Source: Pseudomonas syringae pv. cilantro
GTDB lineage: Bacteria; Pseudomonadota; Gammaproteobacteria; Pseudomonadales; Pseudomonadaceae
Length of the DNA: 32,813 bases
Direction of reading: 5' to 3'
NCBI RefSeq assembly: GCF_001293775.1
Contig: NZ_LGLN01000033.1
Span: 482,334 to 515,146, forward strand
Shown here one piece after another: positions 15,763 through 28,216 of this stretch (positions are counted from its first letter, which is position 1; each line of letters starts with the position of its first letter). The notes below the pieces were generated by a model. It did not search any database. It had not been told where the DNA came from and was given only the letters and a program-made list of their open reading frames with translations. Both the position numbers and the translations under genes were made by a program.

Positions 15763-16527
15763 ATGAACAAACTGGAAGTGCAGGACCTGCACAAGCGCTA
15801 TGGCAGTCACGAAGTGATCAAAGGCGTGTCCCTGACTGCCAGGGCTGGCGATGTCATCAGTATCATCGGCTCCAGCGGCTCGGGCAAAAGCACCTTCCTG
15901 CGCTGCATCAATCTGCTCGAGCAGCCGCATGCCGGCAAGATTCTGCTCAACAACGAAGAGCTGAAGCTGGTGCCGAACAAGGACGGTGGCCTCAAGGCTG
16001 GCGATGCCAAACAGCTGCAGCGCATGCGTTCGCGGTTGTCGATGGTATTTCAGCACTTCAACCTGTGGTCGCACATGACGGCGCTGCAGAACGTCATCGA
16101 AGCGCCGGTTCACGTGCTGGGCGTTTCGAAAAAGGAAGCGCTGGAAAAGGCCGAGCACTATCTGGCCAAGGTCGGTGTGTCGCATCGTAAAGACGCTTAC
16201 CCTGGACACATGTCCGGTGGCGAGCAGCAGCGTGTGGCGATTGCCCGCGCGCTGGCGATGGAGCCCGAAGTGATGCTGTTCGACGAGCCAACCTCGGCGC
16301 TCGACCCGGAGCTGGTTGGTGACGTGCTCAAGGTCATGCAGGGCCTGGCGCAGGAAGGCCGGACCATGGTGGTGGTGACCCACGAAATGGGCTTTGCCCG
16401 CGAAGTGTCCAACCAATTGGTGTTTCTGCATCAGGGCGTGGTGCTGGAGCGCGGTGATCCGCGTGAAGTGCTGGCTAACCCGCAAACCGAGCGTTTGCAA
16501 CAGTTTCTGTCCGGCAGCCTCAAGTGA
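15763..16527 (+). CDS. aotP: Arginine/ornithine ABC transporter ATP-binding protein AotP
   Basis: AotP is the cytoplasmic ATPase that powers the Aot importer. The 254-residue protein has Walker A GSSGSGKST (36-44), the Q-loop MVFQHFNLWSHM near 94-105, the signature MSGGEQQR (150-157), Walker B VMLFDEP (170-176) and the switch His207. The start at 15763 gives the canonical MNKLEVQDLHKRYG opening of HisP-like ATPases; an upstream extension inside aotO is not supported. It starts 22 bp after aotO and is followed at once by a terminator, which sets it apart from argR. Confidence 0.96.
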   Translation: MNKLEVQDLHKRYGSHEVIKGVSLTARAGDVISIIGSSGSGKSTFLRCINLLEQPHAGKILLNNEELKLVPNKDGGLKAGDAKQLQRMRSRLSMVFQHFNLWSHMTALQNVIEAPVHVLGVSKKEALEKAEHYLAKVGVSHRKDAYPGHMSGGEQQRVAIARALAMEPEVMLFDEPTSALDPELVGDVLKVMQGLAQEGRTMVVVTHEMGFAREVSNQLVFLHQGVVLERGDPREVLANPQTERLQQFLSGSLK

Positions 16528-16532
16528 CGGTC

Positions 16533-16556
16533 GGCATCGCCTGGCGGTGCCTTTTT
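16533..16556 (+). terminator. Intrinsic terminator between aotP and argR
   Basis: GGCATCGC (16533-16540) pairs with GCGGTGCC (16544-16551) around a CTG loop and is followed by TTTTT. It begins 5 bp after the aotP stop, so argR is probably read by leaky read-through or from its own promoter in the 107 bp that follow. Confidence 0.88.
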
Positions 16557-16663
16557 ACGGCAGAACAGGGCATGCTGCGCGGCGCGCAACCTGACCTGGA
16601 TGTTCCAGATCGAGCCCTTTATCGCGGGCTTGGCTTTTGCGGCAATACGTAGCGGATGTTCCA

Positions 16664-17656
16664 ATGACTGCCCATCGAATCGGTTTCCTTGTCTGGCCCG
16701 GCACCAAAGCCCTGACCCTGGCGCTTGCCGAGGAAGCCTTGCGCGTCGCTCAGCGGGTTCATCCTGAGGTGGTCTACGAGCTGGCGTTTCTGCAGGCCGA
16801 GGCGGGCGAGTCTGCGGCGCAGGCCGGTGCCTGGCAATTGCCGGGCAAACCCTGGGCAGGCCAACTGGACGGGTTTCAAAAGCTGTTTCTGCTGGCCGAC
16901 GAGCCACCCGCATCAGTGGCCCCGGCGCTAGGCAGTGCGATCAAGCAATTGGTGCGCGCAGGCTGTTCGATTGGCGGGCTGTCGGCGGGCGTTTATCCGC
17001 TCGCGCAATTGGGCCTGCTGGATGGCTATCGCGCTGCCGTGCACTGGCGCTGGCAGGATGACTTCGCCGAGCGTTTCCCCAAAGTCATTGCCACCAGCCA
17101 TCTGTTCGACTGGGATCGCGACCGCCTCACCGCCTGCGGTGGCATGTCGGTGCTCGACCTGCTGCTGGCGGTATTGTCTCGCGATCATGGCGCGGAGCTG
17201 GCCGGTGCGGTGTCTGAAGAGCTGGTGGTCGAGCGCATACGTGAAGGTGGCGAGCGGCAGCGCATTCCGCTCCAGAACCGTCTGGGCTCCAGCCATCCGA
17301 AGCTGACGCAGGCCGTGCTGTTGATGGAAGCCAACATCGAAGAGCCGCTGACCACCGACGAAATCGCCCAGCATGTGTGTGTGTCGCGCCGCCAGCTGGA
17401 GCGCATTTTCAAGCAGTACCTCAACCGCGTGCCCAGCCAGTACTACCTGGAACTGCGCCTGAACAAGGCGCGCCAGATGCTGATGCAGACCAGCAAATCG
17501 ATCATCCAGATCGGCCTGTCCTGCGGATTTTCGTCAGGGCCGCATTTCTCCAGCGCCTACCGCAACTTCTTCGGTGCCACACCGCGTGAAGACCGCAACC
17601 AGCGACGCAGCAGCAGCCCGTTCGAGCTTTCGCCGGTGCCTGCCGAGCGCGGTTGA
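16664..17656 (+). CDS. argR: Arginine regulator ArgR (AraC/XylS family)
   Basis: In pseudomonads ArgR is not the E. coli-type hexameric repressor but a fusion of an N-terminal DJ-1/GATase-like domain (residues about 5-190, with the nucleophile-elbow-like CSIGGLSAGVYPLA) and a C-terminal AraC-type DNA-binding domain (about 215-320: LTTDEIAQHVCVSRRQLERIF, then the second helix-turn-helix ending SCGFSSGPHFSSAYRNFFG). It activates aot and aru genes and represses biosynthetic genes when arginine is present. The 330-residue product starts MTAHRIGFLVWP; an in-frame TTG 27 bp earlier is a less likely start. It sits between its two main target operons, each with TGTCGC-N8-AA half-sites. Confidence 0.96.
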   Translation: MTAHRIGFLVWPGTKALTLALAEEALRVAQRVHPEVVYELAFLQAEAGESAAQAGAWQLPGKPWAGQLDGFQKLFLLADEPPASVAPALGSAIKQLVRAGCSIGGLSAGVYPLAQLGLLDGYRAAVHWRWQDDFAERFPKVIATSHLFDWDRDRLTACGGMSVLDLLLAVLSRDHGAELAGAVSEELVVERIREGGERQRIPLQNRLGSSHPKLTQAVLLMEANIEEPLTTDEIAQHVCVSRRQLERIFKQYLNRVPSQYYLELRLNKARQMLMQTSKSIIQIGLSCGFSSGPHFSSAYRNFFGATPREDRNQRRSSSPFELSPVPAERG

Positions 17657-17746
17657 TCTCGCCGTTGCAACAGATGCGTTGCCTCGGCAGTGCAGGTCCA
17701 GACACCCACGTTCAATCTGTTTAAACTGCGCCTTTGTGACGCAATA

Positions 17747-17762
17747 TGTCGCATTGCCGAAA
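17747..17762 (+). promoter_or_regulatory. ArgR half-site, distal, upstream of aruC
   Basis: TGTCGC-ATTGCCGA-AA is an exact match to TGTCGC-N8-AA. It lies 51 bp upstream of the proximal half-site, close to five helical turns, on the same strand. Confidence 0.7.
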
Positions 17763-17792
17763 ACCTTGAAAAAAACCGGTTTTGCGCTGTAA

Positions 17793-19109
<1,317 letters not shown>

Positions 19110-19124
19110 TTCATCGGTTGTATT

Positions 19125-19162
19125 CCGGTGTCTGCCCCGTCGGGCGGCACCGGACATTTTTT
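19125..19162 (+). terminator. Terminator-like hairpin between aruC and aruF
   Basis: CCGGTG (19125-19130) pairs with CACCGG (19148-19153); the inner GCCC pairs with GGGC around CGTC. ACATTTTTTC follows, which makes it look like a true intrinsic terminator. Either it is leaky or aruF has its own promoter in the 80 bp that follow. Confidence 0.82.
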
Positions 19163-19244
19163 CTGCGCTGTGCAGCCTTGACGCTGCCTGGCGCGTTTAT
19201 CAGAGCCGGTCGTAGCGTCCGGTCGATCTACAAGGAGTGGCACC

Positions 19245-20276
19245 ATGCTGATAATGCGCCCTGCGCAAATGGCTGATCTGGCCGAGGTCCAACGCCTCGC
19301 TGCCGACAGCCCTATCGGTGTCACATCCTTGCCCGACGATGCTGGCCGCCTGACCGACAAGATCAGCTCGTCGGAGGCATCGTTCGCCGCCGAAGTCAGC
19401 TTCAATGGCGAAGAAACCTACTTCTTCGTCCTGGAAGACAGCGAAAGCGGCAAGCTGGTGGGCTGTTCGGGCATCGTCGCGTCGGCGGGCTATTCCGAGC
19501 CGTTCTACAGCTTTCGTAACGAAACCTTCGTGCACGCTTCTCGCGAACTGAAGATCCACAACAAGATCCACGTCCTGTCGCAGTGCCACGACCTGACCGG
19601 CAACAGTTTGCTGACCAGCTTCTACGTGGTCCCGGAGCTGGTAGGCACGTCCTGGTCGGAACTCAATTCGCGCGGCCGTCTGCTGTTTGTCGCCAGCCAC
19701 CCGGAGCGCTTTGCCGATTCAGTGGTCACCGAGATCGTCGGTTACAGTGACGAGCAGGGCGACTCGCCGTTCTGGGATGCCATCGGGCGCAACTTCTTCG
19801 ACCTCAATTACGCCGCCGCCGAGCGCTTGTGCGGGCTGAAAAGCCGGACCTTTCTCGCCGAGCTGATGCCGCATTACCCGATCTACGTGCCGTTGCTGCC
19901 CGATGCTGCGCAGGAGGCCATGGGCCAGGTGCATCCGCGTGCGCAGATCACCTTCGACATCCTGATGCGCGAAGGTTTTGAAACCGATCATTACATCGAC
20001 ATCTTCGACGGCGGCCCGACCCTGCATGCCAAGGTGTCGGGGATTCGTTCCATCGCGCAGAGCCGTCTGGTGCCCGTCAAGATCGAGACTGCGAAAAGCA
20101 GCGACGTCGGCACAGGCGGACGGCTGTATCTGGTCGCCAATGGCCTGCTGCAGGATTACCGCGCTGTGCTGCTGGAACTCGACTGGGCGCCCGGCCGGCC
20201 GGTGGTGCTGAGCCTGCCGGCTGCCGACGCACTGGGCGTCGGTGAAGGTGCCAGCGTGCGGATCGTCGCGGTCTGA
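19245..20276 (+). CDS. aruF: Arginine/ornithine N-succinyltransferase alpha subunit AruF
   Basis: AruF and AruG form the arginine N-succinyltransferase that commits arginine (and ornithine) to the AST pathway by transfer of the succinyl group from succinyl-CoA. Pseudomonads use two homologous subunits where E. coli has a single AstA. The 343-residue protein has the AstA family traits: MLIMRPAQMADLAEVQRLA at the N-terminus, YFFVLEDSESGKLVGCSGI, HVLSQCHDLTGNSLLTSFYV, and GDSPFWDAIGRNFFDLNYAAAE. The start has AAGGAG 7 bases upstream. It lies 63 bp before its paralogue aruG. Confidence 0.95.
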   Translation: MLIMRPAQMADLAEVQRLAADSPIGVTSLPDDAGRLTDKISSSEASFAAEVSFNGEETYFFVLEDSESGKLVGCSGIVASAGYSEPFYSFRNETFVHASRELKIHNKIHVLSQCHDLTGNSLLTSFYVVPELVGTSWSELNSRGRLLFVASHPERFADSVVTEIVGYSDEQGDSPFWDAIGRNFFDLNYAAAERLCGLKSRTFLAELMPHYPIYVPLLPDAAQEAMGQVHPRAQITFDILMREGFETDHYIDIFDGGPTLHAKVSGIRSIAQSRLVPVKIETAKSSDVGTGGRLYLVANGLLQDYRAVLLELDWAPGRPVVLSLPAADALGVGEGASVRIVAV

Positions 20277-20339
20277 GCCTGACGTTCGATTGCTGATTAG
20301 CCAGTTTCAAGGCTCTCGATGAGCCGCTGAGGAGATACC

Positions 20340-22831
<2,492 letters not shown>

Positions 22832-22880
22832 CAGTGCGCGCCACGATTGCTTATAAAAACAGATCCACGGAGCCTTGCCG

Positions 22881-24227
22881 ATGAAGTCCTGTGAAGTGAA
22901 TTTTGACGGTCTGGTCGGGCCAACCCATAACTACGGCGGGTTGTCCTACGGTAACGTCGCCTCCCAGAGTAACAGCCAGCAGAGTGCGAACCCGCGCGAG
23001 GCGGCGCTGCAAGGCCTGGCAAAAATGAAAGCGCTGATGGACCTGGGTTTTACTCAGGGCGTGCTCGCGCCGCAGGAGCGCCCCGACGTTGCCGGTCTGC
23101 GGCAGCTGGGTTTCACCGGCAGCGACGCACAGGTGATCGAAAAAGCGGCCCGTCAGGACATGCCGTTGCTGGTCGCCAGTTGCTCGGCGTCGAGCATGTG
23201 GGTGGCCAATGCGGCGACGGTCAGCCCCAGCGCCGACACTGCCGATGGTCGCGTGCATTTCACCGCCGCCAACCTCAATTGCAAATACCACCGCAGCATC
23301 GAGCACCCGACCACCAGCCGCGTGCTGGGGGCGATGTTTGCCGATGCGCAGCATTTTGCCCATCACCCGGCGTTGCCGCCCGTGGCGCAGTTTGGCGACG
23401 AAGGCGCTGCCAACCACACGCGTTTCTGTCAGGACTACGGTCAGGCCGGGGTGGAGTTTTTTGTGTTTGGCCGCAGTGCTTTCGACACCCGTTACCCCGC
23501 GCCGCAGAAGTATCCCGCGCGCCAGACGCTCGAGGCGTCACGCGCCGTCGCGCGCCTGCACGGCTTGAGCGAAGAGGGTGTGGTCTACGGCCAGCAGAAC
23601 CCTGCGGTTATCGACCAAGGCGTGTTTCACAATGACGTGATCGCGGTCGGTAATGGCGAGGTGCTGTTCTATCACGAGGATGCGTTTCTCCATACTGAGA
23701 AAATGCTCGGCGAGCTGCGCGATAAACTCGGCCGGGTGGGCGGCCAGTTGCAGGCGATCTGCGTGCCGCGTGCCGACGTCTCGGTTCAGGATGCAGTGCG
23801 TACGTACCTGTTCAACAGTCAGTTACTGTCGCGTGCTGATGGCTCGATGCTGCTGATCGTGCCGCAGGAATGCCAGGCCAACACCACTGTCTGGGGCTAC
23901 CTGCAACGTTTGATCGCCGATGAAAGCCCTGTGGCCGAGGTCAAAGTATTCGACCTCAAGCAAAGCATGCAGAACGGTGGCGGTCCGGCGTGCCTGCGCT
24001 TGCGTGTGGCGCTCAATGAAGCCGAGCTGGCGGCGGTGAATCCGGGCGTGATCATGACCGCACCGTTGTACGAAACCCTGACGCAGTGGGTGGACCGGCA
24101 TTACCGTGATCGCATGAGTGAAAACGATCTGGCCGACCCCCGATTGTTGACGGAATGCCGGACGGCATTGGATGAACTGACGCAAATCCTTAAACTGGGC
24201 TCCGTTTATCCGTTTCAGCTGAATTGA
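22881..24227 (+). CDS. aruB: N-succinylarginine dihydrolase AruB
   Basis: AruB (AstB) splits succinylarginine to succinylornithine, CO2 and two ammonia, the second step of the AST pathway. It belongs to the amidinotransferase/dihydrolase superfamily (beta/alpha propeller). The 448-residue length matches AstB. Family features are [21 protein letters not shown] at the N-terminus, [19 protein letters not shown] with the catalytic histidine region, and [14 protein letters not shown] with the catalytic Cys371. The ATG at 22881 follows GGAG; a TTG two codons earlier is unlikely. A perfect short hairpin follows in the gap before the next gene. Confidence 0.96.
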   Translation: MKSCEVNFDGLVGPTHNYGGLSYGNVASQSNSQQSANPREAALQGLAKMKALMDLGFTQGVLAPQERPDVAGLRQLGFTGSDAQVIEKAARQDMPLLVASCSASSMWVANAATVSPSADTADGRVHFTAANLNCKYHRSIEHPTTSRVLGAMFADAQHFAHHPALPPVAQFGDEGAANHTRFCQDYGQAGVEFFVFGRSAFDTRYPAPQKYPARQTLEASRAVARLHGLSEEGVVYGQQNPAVIDQGVFHNDVIAVGNGEVLFYHEDAFLHTEKMLGELRDKLGRVGGQLQAICVPRADVSVQDAVRTYLFNSQLLSRADGSMLLIVPQECQANTTVWGYLQRLIADESPVAEVKVFDLKQSMQNGGGPACLRLRVALNEAELAAVNPGVIMTAPLYETLTQWVDRHYRDRMSENDLADPRLLTECRTALDELTQILKLGSVYPFQLN

Positions 24228-24240
24228 AATACCCTGCGCG

Positions 24241-24256
24241 CCGGGCAACTGCCCGG
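24241..24256 (+). other. Hairpin between aruB and the small operon protein
   Basis: CCGGGC pairs perfectly with GCCCGG around AACT. It is 13 bp after the aruB stop and has no T tract directly behind it, so it may stabilise or partly pause the mRNA rather than end it. Confidence 0.4.
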
Positions 24257-24288
24257 TGCACGATTTTCTTGATAGAGAGCATTCCGAT

Positions 24289-24576
24289 ATGAGCGACGCC
24301 CTGCAACTGATCCTTGAAGACACCGATGGCACCCAGCTGGAAACATCCTGCACCCGCGTTGCCATCATCTGGCAGGGCAAAGAGCTGTGGATTCAGCAAG
24401 ACGGCCGTGGCCAGTTGCTGATCGGTGTTGACGTCGAAGAAGACGATGCCGAATACGCCAACCTGCTGTTGCGTCCGCTGGCGACTAATCTGGTCAGCCT
24501 GCAACTGGAAATGGAACCGGCCGATATCGGCGTGGAAGAAGATGATCACGTCCACGGTCCTGACTGCAATCACTGA
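24289..24576 (+). CDS. Small acidic protein of the aru operon, unknown function
   Basis: This 95-residue acidic protein lies between aruB and aruE on the same strand, 61 bp after aruB and 11 bp before aruE. A gene of similar size stands at the same place in P. aeruginosa (recalled, not checked). The chain alternates short beta-like stretches ([44 protein letters not shown]) with an acidic segment. It ends in [11 protein letters not shown], whose three His and one Cys could bind a metal such as zinc. No signal peptide or membrane segment is seen. The start at 24289 follows an AGAGAGC site; an in-frame upstream ATG at 24256 would overlap the hairpin. Function is unknown; an accessory role for the zinc enzyme AruE is speculation. 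Confidence 0.8.
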   Translation: MSDALQLILEDTDGTQLETSCTRVAIIWQGKELWIQQDGRGQLLIGVDVEEDDAEYANLLLRPLATNLVSLQLEMEPADIGVEEDDHVHGPDCNH

Positions 24577-24587
24577 GGAAACCCAGC

Positions 24588-25595
24588 ATGCTCGCCCTCG
24601 GCAAACTGCTTGAACTGACCCTGGCTGGACGTGAGCCAGCGGAAAAGACTCAACTGACCGTCGACGGCGTGCGGATGCGCTGGCTGGGAGAGGGGGCTCT
24701 GGAAGTCCGCCCGCCGGAGGCTCGTGGCAATGGCAATGACCTGCTGCTGTCGGCCGGTATTCATGGCAACGAGACTGCACCTATCGAGCTGCTGGACGAA
24801 CTGATCCGCAGCATCGCGCGCGGCGATCTGAAACCGCGCGCACGTATTCTGTTTCTGTTCGGCAACCCCGCCGCCATTCGGGCTGGCACGCGGTATGTCG
24901 AGCAGGACGTCAACCGGCTGTTCAACGGTCGGCACGAGCAAAGTGATGGCGCGGAAGCCCTGCGCGCTGGCGAACTGGAACGCCTGGCGGCGAGTTTTTT
25001 CATCCTGCCGGGCCGCTATCGCCTGCATTACGACCTGCACACTGCGATTCGTGGCTCGAAGATCGAGCAGTTTGCGCTGTACCCCTGGAAAGAGGGGCGC
25101 CAACACTCGCGTCGCGAACTGGCGCGGCTGCGCGCTGCGGGCATGAGCGCGGTACTGTTGCAGAACAAGCCGTCCATCGTGTTCAGCGCCTACACCTACG
25201 AGCAGTTGGGGGCCGAGGCGTTCACGCTGGAACTGGGCAAGGCGCGGCCGTTCGGCCAGAACCAGCAAGTGAACCTGGCGCCGTTGCGTCTGTGTCTGGA
25301 GCAGATCATCGAAGGCACCGAGCCTGAGCCGGATGAGCGCCTGGAGGGGCTGCAATTGTTCAGCGTCGCCCGGGAAGTGATCAAGCGCAGTGATGCGTTC
25401 ACCTTCAACCTGGCCGATGACGTGGAAAACTTTTCCGAACTGGAAAAAGGCTACGTGCTGGCCGAAGATGTCAGCGATTCACGCTGGGTGGTGAAAGAAG
25501 AGGGCGCGCGAATCATCTTCCCCAACCCGAAGGTTAAAAACGGCCTGCGGGCGGGGATCGTGATTGTGCCGGCTGATGCGAACGGGCTTGGCTGA
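24588..25595 (+). CDS. aruE: Succinylglutamate desuccinylase AruE
   Basis: AruE (AstE) hydrolyses N-succinylglutamate to glutamate and succinate, the last step of the AST pathway. It is a zinc hydrolase of the AstE/AspA family. The 335-residue protein has the zinc ligands His59 and Glu62 in [11 protein letters not shown], His151 in [10 protein letters not shown], and the catalytic Glu215 in [12 protein letters not shown]. It begins with ATG after GAGGAAA. It is a distant relative of aotO in this window. It ends the aru operon, followed by a cluster of REP-like repeats rather than a classical terminator. Confidence 0.96.
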   Translation: MLALGKLLELTLAGREPAEKTQLTVDGVRMRWLGEGALEVRPPEARGNGNDLLLSAGIHGNETAPIELLDELIRSIARGDLKPRARILFLFGNPAAIRAGTRYVEQDVNRLFNGRHEQSDGAEALRAGELERLAASFFILPGRYRLHYDLHTAIRGSKIEQFALYPWKEGRQHSRRELARLRAAGMSAVLLQNKPSIVFSAYTYEQLGAEAFTLELGKARPFGQNQQVNLAPLRLCLEQIIEGTEPEPDERLEGLQLFSVAREVIKRSDAFTFNLADDVENFSELEKGYVLAEDVSDSRWVVKEEGARIIFPNPKVKNGLRAGIVIVPADANGLG

Positions 25596-25608
25596 CGCTT
25601 CGCCTGTG

Positions 25609-25847
25609 TGGGAGCTGACCGGGCGACGTTCCGCTTGTCCGCGAACTGCCTGTTTTTGCGGGAGCGGACTTGTCCGCGCACTGCCTGTTTTTGTGGGAGC
25701 GGACTTGTCCGCGAAGAGGTCCGGCCTGCCGCCCTCTGATGCGCAGCATGTGAGCAATATGTTTCTGGGTTTATGCCTGAACAGGTCTCTTCAATGACCC
25801 AGTCGGTGTTTGATAGTCAGTCTTCGTGGACAAGTCCACTCCCACAG
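25609..25847. repeat. Composite of REP-like palindromes (intergenic cluster 2)
   Basis: The gap 25596-26048 has no supported gene. GGGAGCGGACTTGTCCGCG occurs twice in direct repeat with a 35-bp period (ACTGCCTGTTTTTG at 25645-25658 and 25680-25693), after a partial unit CTTGTCCGCGAACTG. An inverted copy, GTGGACAAGTCCACTCCCAC, is at about 25826-25845. CCGGGCGACGTT (25619-25630) and CGCCCTTCGGGCAGA (about 25975-25989) are the same modules as in the cluster at 3.9-4.1 kb. The cluster separates the convergent aruE and ribH genes. Confidence 0.82.
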
Positions 25848-25996
25848 GTGCGCGAACTGCCGGGAACCTGCAGCAAAGCCAGCACATGCGGTCCAACAGG
25901 TACAGCCGAAATGACCTGTTTCAGGGCCGCTTCGCAGCCCATCTCAGCCGTCGTAACCTCCTGAATCTCCCACGCCCTTCGGGCAGAAGCCCAGTT

Positions 25997-26038
25997 CTGC
26001 GCGCTCATCTGGAATTGTGCATACCGACGAGCGCGCAG
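25997..26038 (-). terminator. Hairpin downstream of ribH
   Basis: CTGCGCGCTC (25997-26006) pairs perfectly with GAGCGCGCAG (26029-26038) across a 22-nt loop. Read leftward it begins 10 bp after the ribH stop. It lacks a T tract, so termination is uncertain. Confidence 0.4.
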
Positions 26039-26048
26039 GGTCTATACC

Positions 26049-26561
26049 TTAGCAGGCCGCTTTGTGCTGTGCTTCCAGGCGGCGCAGGCTGCGTACTTTA
26101 TTCAAGGTATCCGCGCAGGTTTTGGCCGCTTCTTCGCCTTTGTGCGAGAAGTGATCGAAGAAGAATTTCTGGTGCTCTTCGCCTGCGTGGAAGTGGTGTG
26201 GTGTCAGGACTACCGAGAAGACCGGTACTTCGGTTTCCAGCTGGACCTGCATCAACGCGCTGACGACTGATTGCGCAACGAATTCGTGACGATAGATACC
26301 ACCGTCCACCACCAGCGCGGCGCCAACGATGCCTGCGTAACGACCGGTGTTGGCGAGCAGTTTTGCGTGCAGCGGGATTTCGAAGGCGCCGCCGACTTCA
26401 AAGATGTCGATGTCACTTTCGGCATAGCCCTGATTGGCCATTTCAGCGATGAAGCCTTTACGGCTCTGGTCGACAATATCCTTGTGCCAGCAGGCCTGGA
26501 TGAAAGCGACGCGTTCGTTCGAATGGCTTTTGCTTTTGCTGTCGATTGCAGTTGGTTGCAC
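26049..26561 (-). CDS. ribH: 6,7-dimethyl-8-ribityllumazine synthase, RibH2-like
   Basis: Lumazine synthase condenses 5-amino-6-ribitylaminouracil with dihydroxybutanone phosphate to make the direct precursor of riboflavin. The 170-residue protein shows RVAFIQACWHKDIVDQSRKGF, FEVGGAFEIPLHAKLLA and HEFVAQSVVSALMQVQLETEVPVFSVVLTPHHFH. The last differs from the usual GVLTT segment and resembles the RibH2 type described in Brucella and rhizobia. The start is GTG at 26561 with AGGAG 9 bases upstream. The frame stays open for 58 codons further upstream, through the leader into the riboswitch, but those ATGs lack ribosome-binding sites. An FMN riboswitch lies 140 nt upstream. A housekeeping RibE/RibH probably exists elsewhere (inference). 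Confidence 0.9.
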   Translation of the reverse strand: MQPTAIDSKSKSHSNERVAFIQACWHKDIVDQSRKGFIAEMANQGYAESDIDIFEVGGAFEIPLHAKLLANTGRYAGIVGAALVVDGGIYRHEFVAQSVVSALMQVQLETEVPVFSVVLTPHHFHAGEEHQKFFFDHFSHKGEEAAKTCADTLNKVRSLRRLEAQHKAAC

Positions 26562-26700
26562 GTGTTCTGACTCCTGTTTATGAAAAAAACAGGGCATTCT
26601 GGATCGAAAGGGATTCAAGTCGCGTAGGAAAGCCTCCTGAACGATGTCGTTCATGATGAGGTTTTGCAGACGTTCTTGCAGACACCAATCCCGCTCTCTC

Positions 26701-26852
26701 TTCATCCGGACTATGACCGTCGGCCCCGGAATCACACCGGGTCTGCTGACCTTGCCGATCGCCAGCCAAAGCCGCGACCCCCAAGCGCTCGCGGGCTAGA
26801 CGCATTGCGCGCCATTACCGCCGGTGGGGAATTGCACCCCGCCCTGAGAACG
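26701..26852 (-). ncRNA. FMN riboswitch (RFN element) upstream of ribH
   Basis: Read leftward, the region shows the conserved RFN blocks in order: GCGGGGTGCAATTCCC and CACCGGCGGTAA, then AGCCCGCGAGC, then CCCGGTGTGATTCCGGGG, and finally CGACGGTCATAGTCCGGAT. Helices P2-P6 can be drawn from these, and the 5' and 3' ends provide the outer pairing (GTTCTC with GAGAGC-like bases just beyond the 3' edge). Bound FMN is expected to switch off ribH. The 140-nt stretch between aptamer and start should hold the expression platform; I see no sharp T-run terminator except TTTTTTT shortly before the ribosome-binding site (around 26580-26590). Confidence 0.95.
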
Positions 26853-27067
26853 TTGCCGTCACTTTACGTGGCCGGCGGAGGATTTTTATCACAGATCCTC
26901 GTCACATGCTTGGACACTTTCGTACGGTGCACCTGCCTTTTTCTTCTAAGTGAACGGTGTATCGGCAGCGGCGGCGCTTGATTATCATGTGCTGCGGCTT
27001 GAGTAATGCCTTGTTGCAAGCCAAAGGTTGCATGCATTATCGACCTTCGAATTCAGGGAGCTTTCTT

Positions 27068-28072
27068 GTGACTGTCATCGATCTGCGCAGCGACACAGTG
27101 ACTCTGCCTACGCCGGGCATGCTTCACGCCATGGCGAATGCGCCCGTGGGCGATGATGTGTACGGGGAAGACCCGACGGTCAACCTGCTCGAAGCGACCC
27201 TGGCCGGACGCCTCGGGTTTGACGCTGCGCTGTTCGTGCCTTCCGGCACCATGAGCAATCTGCTGGCGTTGATGGCGCATTGTGAGCGCGGCGATGAATA
27301 CATCGTCGGCCAGCAGGCGCATACCTATAAATACGAAGGAGGCGGCGCGGCGGTGTTGGGGTCGATCCAGCCACAGCCGCTGGAGGTGCAGGCTGACGGT
27401 TCGCTCGACCTTCAGCATGTACTCGACACCATCAAGCCCGACGATTTTCACTTTGCCCGCACACGCTTGCTGGCACTGGAAAACACCATGCAGGGCAAAG
27501 TGCTGCCTCAGGCTTATCTGGCCGCAGCGCGCAAACTGACGCTGGATAATGGCATCGCGCTGCATCTCGACGGTGCCAGGCTGTATAACGCAGTGGTCAA
27601 ACTGGGCGTCGGTGCGCGCGAGATTACCCGGCACTTCGATTCTGTGTCCGTGTGCCTGTCCAAGGGCCTGGGTGCGCCGGTCGGTTCGGTGCTGTGCGGC
27701 TCGCAGGCGCTGATCGCCAAGGCGCGGCGTTTGCGCAAGATGCTTGGCGGCGGCATGCGTCAGGCTGGCAGCCTTGCGGCGGCAGGGCTGTACGCGCTGG
27801 ATCATCAGGTCGAGCGGCTGGCGGACGATCATGCCAACGCAGCACTTCTGGCCGAGGGCCTGAGCGAGCTGGGTTATAGCGTCGAGCCCGTACAGACCAA
27901 CATGGTCTATGTGCAGATCGGTGATCGCGCCGCAGCGCTCAGGGCGTTTTGCGCCGAGCGTGGCATCGTGCTCACCGCAGCGCCGCGGCTGCGCATGGTC
28001 ACTCACCTGAATGTTTCACGTGCTCAGACAGAGCAGGTGATTGCAGCATTCGCAGCCTTTGAACACCCATGA
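27068..28072 (+). CDS. ltaE: Low-specificity L-threonine aldolase
   Basis: LtaE cleaves threonine and allo-threonine to glycine and acetaldehyde. The 334-residue PLP enzyme starts [17 protein letters not shown], the usual family opening, and has [41 protein letters not shown] and the PLP lysine in [21 protein letters not shown] near the end is also conserved. The GTG at 27068 is the best start because GGGAG lies 6-10 bases upstream and homologues begin with this motif; an upstream in-frame ATG at 26957 is not supported. The gap 26853-27067 must hold divergent promoters for ltaE and the ribH leader, but none is clear. Confidence 0.92.
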   Translation: MTVIDLRSDTVTLPTPGMLHAMANAPVGDDVYGEDPTVNLLEATLAGRLGFDAALFVPSGTMSNLLALMAHCERGDEYIVGQQAHTYKYEGGGAAVLGSIQPQPLEVQADGSLDLQHVLDTIKPDDFHFARTRLLALENTMQGKVLPQAYLAAARKLTLDNGIALHLDGARLYNAVVKLGVGAREITRHFDSVSVCLSKGLGAPVGSVLCGSQALIAKARRLRKMLGGGMRQAGSLAAAGLYALDHQVERLADDHANAALLAEGLSELGYSVEPVQTNMVYVQIGDRAAALRAFCAERGIVLTAAPRLRMVTHLNVSRAQTEQVIAAFAAFEHP

Positions 28073-28114
28073 CATGCCGATAATCCAGTTACTTGTTTCT
28101 ATCGCACAAACACA

Positions 28115-28143
28115 CTGTACCGAGGGCGCAACGCCTATATAAT
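28115..28143 (+). promoter_or_regulatory. Sigma-70 promoter of alaS
   Basis: A perfect TATAAT (28138-28143) is followed by the discriminator GCGGCCC. CTGTAC (28115-28120), with a 17-bp spacer, is a weak -35. The leader to alaS would be about 65 nt. Confidence 0.75.
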
Positions 28144-28216
28144 GCGGCCCTTTGCCGTTGCGACGTCAGTTGACGTCATGCACTAGCCTCTGGCCGCAGT
28201 CTCCGTGGAAGAACCT

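Noticed and set aside
25629..25721. Tandem 35-bp repeat that resembles a short CRISPR
   Set aside because: There are only about two and a half units, the spacers are also repeated, and there are no cas genes; it fits REP-like repeats.
25817..26008. 63-codon leftward frame in the repeat-rich gap
   Set aside because: It is built largely from REP-like modules (it ends in the translated inverted repeat) and has no ribosome-binding site; such frames recur wherever these repeats occur.
26562..26735. N-terminal extension of the lumazine synthase in the same frame
   Set aside because: The upstream ATGs lack ribosome-binding sites and reach into the riboswitch; the GTG at 26561 has AGGAG and gives the family length.
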